This document shows positions 7,641 through 15,500 of a DNA stretch of 40,417 bases, one piece after another. Each line of letters starts with the position of its first letter. Position 1 is the first letter of the stretch. Position numbers and translations under genes: made by a program. The DNA is from Promethearchaeum sp. (GTDB lineage Archaea; Asgardarchaeota; Lokiarchaeia; Sigyniarchaeales; Promethearchaeaceae): assembly GCA_030612265.1 (NCBI GenBank), contig JAUWOE010000006.1, positions 1-40,417 on the forward strand, written 5' to 3'. A model generated the notes under the pieces. That model saw only the letters and a program-made list of their open reading frames with translations. It did not search any database and was not told the DNA's origin.

Positions 7641-8534
7641 ATGTCCGAAAAAAAAAAATCAAAGCTTATCATAGCAGTTATAATACTATATACCTTAGTG
7701 AACATCCTAGTTCACATTTTTGGCGGGAAAGTCTTGCAAGCTGCAACAATTGGGATTGGATTGACAGTATTCACTTATCTACATGGGTCTTCAAGGTATA
7801 GTCTAAAAGATCTTACCATCTTTTTTGCTTTAGCCACAGTATTTGGGTTGTTCTATGAAAATCTCAGCATTCTAACGGGTTTTCCATTTGGATTTTATGT
7901 ATATGCAGATGGTTTGGGTCCATACCTCCTGCATGCTCCGATATTAATTGCCCCAGCATACTTTGCCTTAGGATACATTTCGTGGAATACCACATCAATA
8001 TTACTGAATAATTATAGTAATAAGCTACAAGGATGGAATGTCATCATCTTTCCAGTAATATCCACGTTTGTCACAGTCATGATAGACATTGTGTTAGACC
8101 CCACTTGGGCAACCATCGAAAACACATGGATATGGTTTCAAGGAGGTCCTTATTTTGGGATTCCTCTATCAAATTTTCTAGGGTGGTATCTATGTGTGTT
8201 CACATACATGTTATGCTTCTCAGTTTACTTGTCTAAAAAGAAGAATGTGGAAGATACCGAGATCATGAAAAAGAAGAGCTTTTGGTATCAAGTAGCCATA
8301 ATGTATGGGTTAATCGTGATTCAAATCCCAATTTTAGCGATCCTCAATACAAATGAAGCAGTAACCACGCACACGGGGCAAATTTGGTATACAAACGATA
8401 TTTACTGGTCCTCAACTTTAATTGCAATTGCAACTGTAGGTTTTGTATCTTTATTGAGTGTGATTAATGTATGGAATAACAAGAGTTTGGAAAAGAAGTC
8501 CACATTAATTTCTGAGGCTGATGAAAAAATTTAG
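7641..8534 (+). CDS. CruF/DUF422-family carotenoid-biosynthesis-like membrane protein
   Basis: This integral membrane protein of 297 residues has about seven or eight hydrophobic helices. YENLSILTGFPFGFYVYADGLGPYL and DIVLDPTWATIENTWIWF followed by GGPYFGIPLSNFLGWYL match the family that includes the C50 carotenoid 2'',3''-hydratase CruF of haloarchaea. A polar segment with KKKNVEDTEIMKKK lies between helices. The start ATG has GGGAAGGA just upstream. No other carotenoid gene is nearby, so the substrate may be another isoprenoid. Expression is probably controlled by the divergent TetR regulator. Confidence 0.75.
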   Translation: MSEKKKSKLIIAVIILYTLVNILVHIFGGKVLQAATIGIGLTVFTYLHGSSRYSLKDLTIFFALATVFGLFYENLSILTGFPFGFYVYADGLGPYLLHAPILIAPAYFALGYISWNTTSILLNNYSNKLQGWNVIIFPVISTFVTVMIDIVLDPTWATIENTWIWFQGGPYFGIPLSNFLGWYLCVFTYMLCFSVYLSKKKNVEDTEIMKKKSFWYQVAIMYGLIVIQIPILAILNTNEAVTTHTGQIWYTNDIYWSSTLIAIATVGFVSLLSVINVWNNKSLEKKSTLISEADEKI

Positions 8535-8667
8535 CTGAGGAGGGCAGTATCTCTTCTTATAATTTAAAAGTTTTCATCAATTTGGAAAAAAATTTTTCCC
8601 ATTATAGCAAAAAATCGAAAATATTATTGGATATATTCCTTTATTCCAGATAGGAGTCGATATTAAC

Positions 8668-8769
8668 ATGGCGAAGAATACAATCCGTAAAAAAAAATCT
8701 GAAACTAATCGAGCTAGTAAAAAGAAGGCAGCCAAAATTAATAAAATAGCGATAAATGATAAGAAGTAA
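8668..8769 (+). CDS. very small lysine-rich protein
   Basis: A 33-codon frame from ATG 8668 (MAKNTIRKKKSETNRASKKK...) encodes a highly basic peptide, with TAGGAG 11 nt upstream of the start. Almost all residues are Lys, Asn, Ala or Ser. It could bind RNA or DNA, or it may be chance in A-rich sequence. It lies between the CruF-like gene and tRNA-Sec. Confidence 0.4.
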   Translation: MAKNTIRKKKSETNRASKKKAAKINKIAINDKK

Positions 8770-8919
8770 TAATAATCTCTGTTATTTTTTCTTTTAAGTT
8801 GAATAATCCGTAATAATTTATGAGATAATTCTCATAACCATTTTTTCCTCTTAAATTAAACCCACAAGATCTTCTTTTCCGGATTATCATTTTGAGAATA
8901 ATTATTTAGCAGACAAGAA

Positions 8920-9012
8920 TGGCGGCTCTGAGGGGGAATCGAACCCCCAATCGTTTGAGGATAGACCGGATTTGAAGTCCGGCGTCAAAGACCACTCTGA
9001 CCGCTCGGAGCC
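8920..9012 (-). tRNA. selC: selenocysteine tRNA, anticodon TCA
   Basis: On the minus strand the gene folds into the archaeal/eukaryal selenocysteine tRNA form. It has a 9-bp acceptor stem (GGCTCCGAG with CTCAGAGCC, one C-A mismatch), a 7-bp D-stem (GTCAGAG with CTTTGAC) closed by a TGGT loop, and a CCGGA/TCCGG anticodon stem with loop CTTCAAA, giving anticodon TCA at 8973-8975. A long variable arm and a T-arm with loop TTCGATT follow. The discriminator is G and the CCA is encoded. The long D-stem and 9+4 layout distinguish it from an ordinary suppressor tRNA. It reads UGA as selenocysteine. Its 3' end is duplicated several times at lower coordinates. Confidence 0.93.
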
Positions 9013-9123
9013 ATATTAAAAATAGTTAATTACTATAATTCATAATTCCCAAAAAACGCTTCTATTGTTAAACGAAAGATATAAAAAAAAAGATTACAAG
9101 CATTTCTTAGGTGTTCAATAATA

Positions 9124-9549
9124 ATGGTGAGAGAAGCAGAAAATTTGGGCAATCAGGATGAAATTGAAAATCTGGAACTTTTTTGCAAAGAATGGTTAAA
9201 AGCATGGACTGGAAATAATCCCGAAAAACTTATTGATTTCTACTCAGACGATACATATTATCGGGACCCTGCAAATCCTGAAGGCATTAATGGGTGCAAA
9301 CACCTTTTGAAATATTTTAAGAAACTATTGGAGAGAAATCCAAATTGGAAATGGGAGCTTATCGAATTTTTTCCCACTGAAAAAGGGTTTAATTTCAAGT
9401 GGAAAGCTACGATCCCGATTGGATCTGAACAAATTATTGAATATGGGATGGATATTGTAGAATTAGATCCTTTATGTAAAAGAAAAGTAAAGAGAAATGA
9501 AGTATATTTCGATCGAACCAATTTTTTTTCTACGCTTAAAAAATTCTGA
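9124..9549 (+). CDS. SnoaL/NTF2-like domain protein
   Basis: This 141-residue single-domain protein has the NTF2/SnoaL pattern. An N-terminal helix (LFCKEWLKAWTGNNPEKLIDFYSDD) is followed by YYRDPANPEGINGCKHLLKYFKKLLERNP, then strands with NWKWELIEFFPTEKGFNFKWKATI. Such proteins bind small hydrophobic ligands or act as isomerases and cyclases. The ligand cannot be predicted. It is monocistronic and diverges from tRNA-Sec. A second, less similar NTF2-like protein lies at 36600. Confidence 0.75.
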   Translation: MVREAENLGNQDEIENLELFCKEWLKAWTGNNPEKLIDFYSDDTYYRDPANPEGINGCKHLLKYFKKLLERNPNWKWELIEFFPTEKGFNFKWKATIPIGSEQIIEYGMDIVELDPLCKRKVKRNEVYFDRTNFFSTLKKF

Positions 9550-9602
9550 ATAATAAAAAAAAGAAAAAAAGAAAAAAAGAAGTTAAGAAAAAAGAAAATA
9601 GT

Positions 9603-10400
9603 TTAAGGGAAAAACAAAGGAATAACCATTATCACATCTCCTAATAGATTCAATGCGATATGAGAATAAATTCCGATTTTTATATCTTTCTTCCACCAAA
9701 CCAAAAAGATCAATGGGAAAATTGCTAAAACACGAATGGGTACCATCCATGGAGTCCATAAATGATATAATGCAAATAACACAGTTTGAAGAACGGGTGC
9801 AAACCATTTATTTTTTACAAGTCGGGGCATAAGAAATCCTCGGAAATAAATTTCTTCAATAAAAGGTGCGATTATTGCTCCGAAAATTAAAGTTAGAATT
9901 AAAACTAATACCCGTATTCCGGTTGAATATAGTTCAGGATTGGTATGCACTCCGGTCATATCATAAAATTCCGGAAGCCAGTTAAACCAATTTTGAAGAA
10001 TCCAATTAGAAACACCGAGTTGCTTGTCAACAAAACCCATTATTAGAACTGCCCAAAACAAAGCGAGAAAAGAAAAAAGTATAACTACTTTTTTGGAATT
10101 CTTATTTGTATTCAATATAATTGAAGGAAGTTTTATTTTTGAGATATAATTTTCTGTTAAGTCGGTTTTCTTCTTACTACTGAATAGAATTATTCCTAAC
10201 TCTAACGGAATGAGAATGACTATAAGAACAGCATAGAAAGCAAATACAATAGGGATGTTATTTTTCCAAAATAATTGAGCAACAAGAAAATAGGCCAGTG
10301 CAGTTAATATTCCTGGAAAAAGATGTAATCCAATTGATAACCAAAGCGAATGATTATCCTTAGATAGGATTAATTTCAATTTATTTGATTTTTCTTCCAT
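9603..10400 (-). CDS. CPBP-family intramembrane metalloprotease
   Basis: This 265-residue membrane protein has about six to eight helices. EEIYFRGFLMPRL (about 184-196) is the EExxxR motif of the CAAX-processing/bacteriocin-processing (Abi/CPBP) family, and ALYHLWTPW and SHIALNLLGD supply the conserved His positions. All three motifs needed for zinc-dependent proteolysis are present, so the enzyme looks intact. Prenylated-protein cleavage is known for the eukaryotic Rce1 relative but cannot be assumed here. It lies 40 nt downstream of the aldo/keto reductase on the same strand and may be co-transcribed. Confidence 0.85.
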   Translation of the reverse strand: MEEKSNKLKLILSKDNHSLWLSIGLHLFPGILTALAYFLVAQLFWKNNIPIVFAFYAVLIVILIPLELGIILFSSKKKTDLTENYISKIKLPSIILNTNKNSKKVVILFSFLALFWAVLIMGFVDKQLGVSNWILQNWFNWLPEFYDMTGVHTNPELYSTGIRVLVLILTLIFGAIIAPFIEEIYFRGFLMPRLVKNKWFAPVLQTVLFALYHLWTPWMVPIRVLAIFPLIFLVWWKKDIKIGIYSHIALNLLGDVIMVIPLFFP

Positions 10401-10440
10401 GAATTAATATATTTTTTCTAACTATAATTCTTTTACTTTT

Positions 10441-11268
10441 CTAGTCGGAAGGATCCCAATCACTGTGGAAATCTTCATTGATCGAATTGAGGAGTTGAAT
10501 ATCATCATCTGAAATTGAAAAGTCAAATATGTCTGCATTTTCTCTGATGTGAGTCGGTTTAATAGATTTTGGAATAATTACAGTTCCATGTTGAATATTC
10601 CAACGTAACATGAGTTGAGCAGCAGATTTATTGTATTTTTCCATCATCTGTAAAAATTGGGGACTTTTAACATCCTTAAACTTATATCCATGAGTAAGGG
10701 GGGCATAAGATTCGATTACAATCCCCTTTTCTTGACAAAATTCTAAAACATCTTTTTTATACAAGAAGGGATGGAATTCAATTTGATTTACCATGGGTTT
10801 AATCGAAGCGATTTGAAGAAGTTTCGCTAAATGATTTATGTAAAAATTGCTTACCCCAATGGCGCGAACTTTTCCTTTATTATAGAGTTCTTCTAAGGCT
10901 TGCCAAGTATCTTTCCATTTCCCGTCTACTGGCCAATGAATGAGGTATAAATCCATATAATCAACACCAAGATTGCTTAAACTTTTATTAAAAGCATTTA
11001 TTGTGCGTGAATATCCTTGATCAGAATTCCAAACTTTAGAGGTAATAAAAACTTCCTTCCGAGGGATTTTACTATTTCTTAATGCATTTCCCACTATTTT
11101 TTCATTTTTATAGAGAGTTGCCGTATCAATTAATCTATAACCTATTTTTAAAGCAAATTCAATGGCTTTTTGCCCAAGGTTACCTGTTAGAAGATATGTC
11201 CCTAATCCAAAAATTGGCATTTTCATAGAATTAGCCAATGTTAGTGTTGAATTAATAGTAAGGGTCAT
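10441..11268 (-). CDS. aldo/keto reductase, NADPH-dependent
   Basis: This TIM-barrel oxidoreductase of 275 residues starts with NSTLTLANSMKMPIFGLGTY. The family tetrad is visible: Asp in GYRLIDTATLYKNE (D47, Y52), Lys in VFITSKVWN (K77), and His in DYMDLYLIHWP. The C-terminal IIPKSIKPTHIRENADIF segment binds the NADPH phosphate. It reduces aldehydes or ketones to alcohols in the cytoplasm; the substrate is unknown. Full length for the family. Confidence 0.93.
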   Translation of the reverse strand: MTLTINSTLTLANSMKMPIFGLGTYLLTGNLGQKAIEFALKIGYRLIDTATLYKNEKIVGNALRNSKIPRKEVFITSKVWNSDQGYSRTINAFNKSLSNLGVDYMDLYLIHWPVDGKWKDTWQALEELYNKGKVRAIGVSNFYINHLAKLLQIASIKPMVNQIEFHPFLYKKDVLEFCQEKGIVIESYAPLTHGYKFKDVKSPQFLQMMEKYNKSAAQLMLRWNIQHGTVIIPKSIKPTHIRENADIFDFSISDDDIQLLNSINEDFHSDWDPSD

Positions 11269-11353
11269 AATAATTTTATAAGAGTGTTTAGATCTTAAAA
11301 AATTGACTAAGAAAAATGAGGTTAAACTAAAAACGAAAAAAAACGGGTTAAAA

Positions 11354-12106
11354 TTACTCTTCTGTGAATTTAACTTCTTGTTTTAAGAGTTTTTCTTTGA
11401 TGGGATCCCAGAACATGTCATTATAAGGACCAGAGGTGTGAATTTCGCTCCATATTGTTTTAAAGTAATCTTGAGGACAGACCAACATACACGCACTGCA
11501 ATTAATGCACTTTTCATCATCGATCTCTATTAAAATTTTGGATTCCCATGCATCTGCCATCTCCTTGAATTTGATTGCATCAGTAGGACAAATATCTTTA
11601 CATTTATTACAATCTCCTGGGCATTTATTCAAGTAATTTTTTTTAAATTCAACTTCATCCTTCTCAATTTCGTAAGTTACTTTGGTTTCTCCTTCCCAGT
11701 AAATTTTAGCATCTCTTTTAATATTTGAACAATTAACGATTTTCGATTCTAATTTCGGGAGAGAATGAAATTTGGATATATCCAATTCTTCAATTTTAAC
11801 ATTTTCTCCATCAAATAGCAAATCAAGAGCGTCAAATGGGCAGAAATAAACGCATGTACCGCACATAACACATAATTTTACATCTATAGAATCAACTACT
11901 GCTGCATTTAATTCCTTTGGTTTGGATTCGTATACTCTAGATGCGGGACCGAATAAAATTGCATCTCGTGGGCAAACTATGGAGCATTGGCCACATCCTA
12001 CACATTTAAGCCGATCTAACATTAGCTCATATTTTTTTACGAGAAATTTATGCTCTATTTTTATTTGCGACTCATCAACGATTTTAGATAGTTTTGGAAA
12101 CAACAT
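11354..12106 (-). CDS. polyferredoxin with four 4Fe-4S clusters
   Basis: Four cluster motifs appear in 250 residues: CVGCGQCSIVCP (35-46), CVMCGTCVYFCP (79-90), CNKCKDICP within CPGDCNKCKDICP (158-170) and CINCSACMLVCP (200-211). The third uses CX3CX2CX3CP instead of the usual spacing. Such proteins shuttle electrons between redox complexes (for example FwdF-type polyferredoxins). It lies 97 nt downstream of the TPR-HdrB fusion gene on the same strand, so it may carry electrons to or from that protein. It has no membrane segment. Confidence 0.87.
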   Translation of the reverse strand: MLFPKLSKIVDESQIKIEHKFLVKKYELMLDRLKCVGCGQCSIVCPRDAILFGPASRVYESKPKELNAAVVDSIDVKLCVMCGTCVYFCPFDALDLLFDGENVKIEELDISKFHSLPKLESKIVNCSNIKRDAKIYWEGETKVTYEIEKDEVEFKKNYLNKCPGDCNKCKDICPTDAIKFKEMADAWESKILIEIDDEKCINCSACMLVCPQDYFKTIWSEIHTSGPYNDMFWDPIKEKLLKQEVKFTEE

Positions 12107-12203
12107 TTTTTTTTCAGCTTGTTAGTTTTTCTGTTTTTAATATTTCAATAAATATCTTGATTCTAAAAAAGGGTTTTCTAATATTACTAATCAAAAAAAT
12201 GAT

Positions 12204-14033
12204 TTAAAAATCTATTTTATCTATAAATTTCGTAAACATCGGAACTACTGGAATAAATGGAGGGATACCTTTTGGTTGGGGTGTACGTAAAAGTCCAAGA
12301 CTGTAAGGATCCAAACCCATTCCTAGTCCAAGTAGTTGTGTAAAATAAATTACAGGGAGTTTAAACGGTTCCTCGATTTTATCTTTAAAATCAGTGTTTA
12401 TCCCCACTTGCCCCAAATCTAACTGCAAATGGCAAAAAGGGCAACAATCTACAACCATATCAACACCGGCACTGCGATAAGATTCCATCTTATCCCGTGT
12501 AAAATCATCTGCAACCTGCTTAATTGAGCCTCTTAAGCCCCCACCTGCGCCACAGCACATCAATTTATCTTGATGGGGGATGCTTTTGGAACCTGTTAAT
12601 TCCATTATATCATCAAAGAAAGTAGGTGCTTCAAAACTATCTTTCCATGGTTTATTATGAATTGGTTTTAATATGTGACAGCCATAATGAATTGCGATAT
12701 TGTAATCTAATTTGTGAACAATTTTCTTTTTTAATCCTTTCATTCCTACATCATCATATAACACCCACAAAATATGATTTACATCAATTGTTCCTTTGAA
12801 TTCACGCCCGATTTCTTTTAATTTCTCATTAACATTATCTCTTTTCTCAATTTCTTCTTTTAAATCTGTATTTATATCATTCAAAGTTCCATAACAACCA
12901 TTGCACATAATGCACATGTCTCGGTTAATATCCTCGGCAATAGTAATATTTCTAGCACCTAAAACGCGCCAAGTATTTATATCAAAAGATCTAAAAACAC
13001 CAGGTGCAGGACAACAACCTGCCCCTTCTAATTCGACAACTCCAACTTTTAATGCATCTAAAACATGACGGCTTGCAGCATCTATAAATGGATAACGGTT
13101 TGGTATAACGCACCCTAAAAACATACCTACATTTTTTCCATCGGGATTTTCTTTCAATAAACCTTGAATTTTTACCTTTAATCCATCTTGTCCTGATTTT
13201 AAATATTCTTCAAGTTCTTTTATCCACGGCCAACTGTTAGGGTCTTTCTTGTAAGCATTGCGAAGCGCGATTAAATTTTCTTGTGTTTTATCTTGACTCC
13301 AATAAATCATAGCAAGGTTAATCCAAATTGTAGCATCGATATTACTTGCATTTTTTGTAATATTTTCAAAGGTCTTCTCAGCGCTAATCAAATTTCCCAA
13401 TCTATATTCAGCCATTCCTAAATTATTCTGTAAATATAATCCATTTTTAGTAGATATATCGTTAAAAATAGGATTATTTTGAATAGCTCGAAAATTTTCA
13501 GCGGCTTTAAGAAATAGTCCTTGTTTTGCGTATAGGATTCCCAAATAAAATTTCACAAAAGGATATATTGGATCTTTTACGTTATTAGCTGCCTGAGTTA
13601 GATATTTTTTTGCATAAAAGAGTTCCATTTGGAAAAGTTTAATTAATCCAGCAATAAATAGTGCTTTTGGATTAGTTGGTATTAGATCTAATGCTTTTTG
13701 AGCATATCCAAATGCTCTTGTAAGTCCTTCTAATTTAAAATGAATTTTTGCTAGATTTATCCAAATTTCAGGATTTTTCGAATCCAAATCTGCTGCTTTT
13801 AGAAAATCATTACTTGCAGCAATTAAATCACCATTTTCTAAATTAAATAGGCCGATATGAATGAATCCTAAAGGTTTAGATGGGTATTTTTTTATAGATT
13901 CCATGAAATTATGTCTTGCTTCTAATACATCTCCTTTTTCTAGGAAGGAAATTCCTAAATCGATTATGCTTTCTAAAGAATCAACTTTTTTTACTTTTTT
14001 TACTTTCTTTGAACTTTTTTTAGTTTTTACCAT
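12204..14033 (-). CDS. TPR-repeat protein fused to a HdrB-like double-CCG domain
   Basis: The protein has 609 residues in two parts. After a Lys/Ser-rich start, residues about 20-290 are TPR helices (GLFNLENGDLIAASNDFLKA, FYLGILYAKQGLFLKAAENF and others). Residues about 300-535 carry both CCG domains of heterodisulfide reductase subunit B. The first runs from C308 through GAGCCPAPG to MCIMCNGC, and the second from YGCH through LMCCGAGGG to DCCPFCH. In HdrB these bind two non-cubane 4Fe-4S clusters where disulfide is reduced. Normal HdrB is about 290-300 residues, so the TPR part is an extra module. HdrC and HdrA homologues lie at 20046-22658, without a separate HdrB. Confidence 0.88.
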   Translation of the reverse strand: MVKTKKSSKKVKKVKKVDSLESIIDLGISFLEKGDVLEARHNFMESIKKYPSKPLGFIHIGLFNLENGDLIAASNDFLKAADLDSKNPEIWINLAKIHFKLEGLTRAFGYAQKALDLIPTNPKALFIAGLIKLFQMELFYAKKYLTQAANNVKDPIYPFVKFYLGILYAKQGLFLKAAENFRAIQNNPIFNDISTKNGLYLQNNLGMAEYRLGNLISAEKTFENITKNASNIDATIWINLAMIYWSQDKTQENLIALRNAYKKDPNSWPWIKELEEYLKSGQDGLKVKIQGLLKENPDGKNVGMFLGCVIPNRYPFIDAASRHVLDALKVGVVELEGAGCCPAPGVFRSFDINTWRVLGARNITIAEDINRDMCIMCNGCYGTLNDINTDLKEEIEKRDNVNEKLKEIGREFKGTIDVNHILWVLYDDVGMKGLKKKIVHKLDYNIAIHYGCHILKPIHNKPWKDSFEAPTFFDDIMELTGSKSIPHQDKLMCCGAGGGLRGSIKQVADDFTRDKMESYRSAGVDMVVDCCPFCHLQLDLGQVGINTDFKDKIEEPFKLPVIYFTQLLGLGMGLDPYSLGLLRTPQPKGIPPFIPVVPMFTKFIDKIDF

Positions 14034-14241
14034 GTTTAAAATCGACTCCAGATAAGTGCAAAAATTCTTTTTTTCAACTTATGAAGAGGATATAATTGTC
14101 TTATATAAGAATTGCCTCATGTTTTTCATTCTATTTTAAGAATTTGATTAAATTAGTTTTAGTTCAGAAAATGGTGCAATTCGTATTTTTCTAAAAAAAA
14201 TTTGATCATTTTTAATCAATAATTGTATTTTTGCAAATAGA

Positions 14242-15495
14242 TTAGAATTTCTTCTTCCAAAACTTGTATGCCCGTAAATATTCCTTGACCGGAATTACTT
14301 TTGGATTACGTCGAAAACTGCTTGATATTACTCCATCACAACGGGAGCATAAATTTGAAGTTCGCATCCAATTTTTAAATTCATCAACATGAGCGGGATA
14401 CCTACAATTGGGGCATACTACAATACCTCGATGCCCGTCAGAAGTGGTAGGAAGTTCAAAACAAAAAATGCATTTAAAATCATCTTTAGTTAATGCTCCG
14501 GTTTTGGGTCTCATACGAAGAAGTTCTTTTTTTCTTGATGATGTGGAAGAACTAGAAGTGTATTGTTGAGATCTTGATGAAGAAGTGGAAGTAGAACGTT
14601 GAGTTCTTGGTGAAGAATATGATTTTTTAGTCTTTTTTGTTTTTGTTTGTTTAATTCTTTCCTGTTCTTGGCGTTTTTTACTGCGTGCCCTTTCTCTTTC
14701 TCTCTCTTTTTGACGCTTCTTACGTTCTTTTTCTTGACGCGCTTGTGCTTGAGCATTACGTTCTCCGCTACGAGCGAAGTTTACAAAATTATCTGCATCT
14801 GATATTCTACGGTCAATATTACTTAATCGATTAGAGACTCGGCTCATGGAAAATCTTGATGTTGAAGGCCGTCGTTTGGCAATAATGATGATAAAATATA
14901 AAATTAAAGTCAATAAATTCAGAAGAATTAGCAAATTTAGTGCTGAAGTTACAGGATTAAAAATCCATATAGCATCAGAAATTACTCCTTGGCTCATCAG
15001 AAGATAAAAAAAATCAATGAGAATGTAAAAAATACTTGTGAATATGATAAAGGTCCTTGCATAAATTGATTTGTTTCCAAAATAGATGCTGGTATATTTA
15101 GAGAGACACAAAAACAACAAAATCATACTTATAAACATATATGGAGTAGCGAAAAGGATGATCCAAGTATTGAAATTTATATCTCCAGAATTCGCATTTT
15201 CACTTAAGATCGTTGTAAAATCTCCCCAGATAGCATAAAAAATTCCCATTCCTAAGCCTCCAAATATGAGTGCAAAGTTATTCAACGACGAATTATATTC
15301 CCGTAATTTTTTAATTTTGGAGACATATTCAATTGAAATACAAATCCAAATTCCAAGTAGAATGAAAGAAAAAAAGCCGTTCAAAGATTCAGCTGGAGAA
15401 TTTCCAGTAAGAAGTGCAATGAAGAAATTTAGTAAGAGTACAATTAAATAAACGATAAATTTGGTTAGATTCATTTTCATTTTTAAATTCTTCAT
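14242..15495 (-). CDS. six-helix membrane protein with C-terminal RING-like zinc domain (putative E3)
   Basis: The first ~205 of 417 residues form about six membrane helices (for example FIVYLIVLLLNFFIALL and LLILLNLLTLILYFIIII). Residues about 225-335 are an Arg/Lys/Glu- then Ser/Thr-rich linker. The C-terminus has CIFC, CPNC, H and CSRC (CX2C-X15-CX2C-X4-H-X13-CX2C), a RING-like or zinc-ribbon pattern. It ends the ubiquitin cluster, 5 nt after the JAMM gene. A role as membrane-bound ubiquitin ligase is inferred from position and zinc pattern; the spacing is not textbook RING. The zinc domain is probably cytoplasmic. Confidence 0.72.
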   Translation of the reverse strand: MKNLKMKMNLTKFIVYLIVLLLNFFIALLTGNSPAESLNGFFSFILLGIWICISIEYVSKIKKLREYNSSLNNFALIFGGLGMGIFYAIWGDFTTILSENANSGDINFNTWIILFATPYMFISMILLFLCLSKYTSIYFGNKSIYARTFIIFTSIFYILIDFFYLLMSQGVISDAIWIFNPVTSALNLLILLNLLTLILYFIIIIAKRRPSTSRFSMSRVSNRLSNIDRRISDADNFVNFARSGERNAQAQARQEKERKKRQKERERERARSKKRQEQERIKQTKTKKTKKSYSSPRTQRSTSTSSSRSQQYTSSSSTSSRKKELLRMRPKTGALTKDDFKCIFCFELPTTSDGHRGIVVCPNCRYPAHVDEFKNWMRTSNLCSRCDGVISSSFRRNPKVIPVKEYLRAYKFWKKKF

Positions 15496-15500
15496 TTTAG

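Noticed and set aside
8973-8975. The tRNA at 8920-9012 as a tRNA-Ser or tRNA-Leu
   Set aside because: Long variable arms occur there too, but the TCA anticodon, 9-bp acceptor and 7-bp D-stem fit selenocysteine tRNA only.
1-9012. Possibility of a CRISPR array made by the repeats near 3951, 5059, 6686 and 8919
   Set aside because: The copies are 1-2 kb apart with genes between them, and they match a tRNA end, so they are not CRISPR repeats.
14511-14756. 81-codon frame inside the membrane RING-like gene
   Set aside because: It is a shifted reading of the Arg/Lys/Ser-rich linker; its low complexity simply mirrors the real gene.
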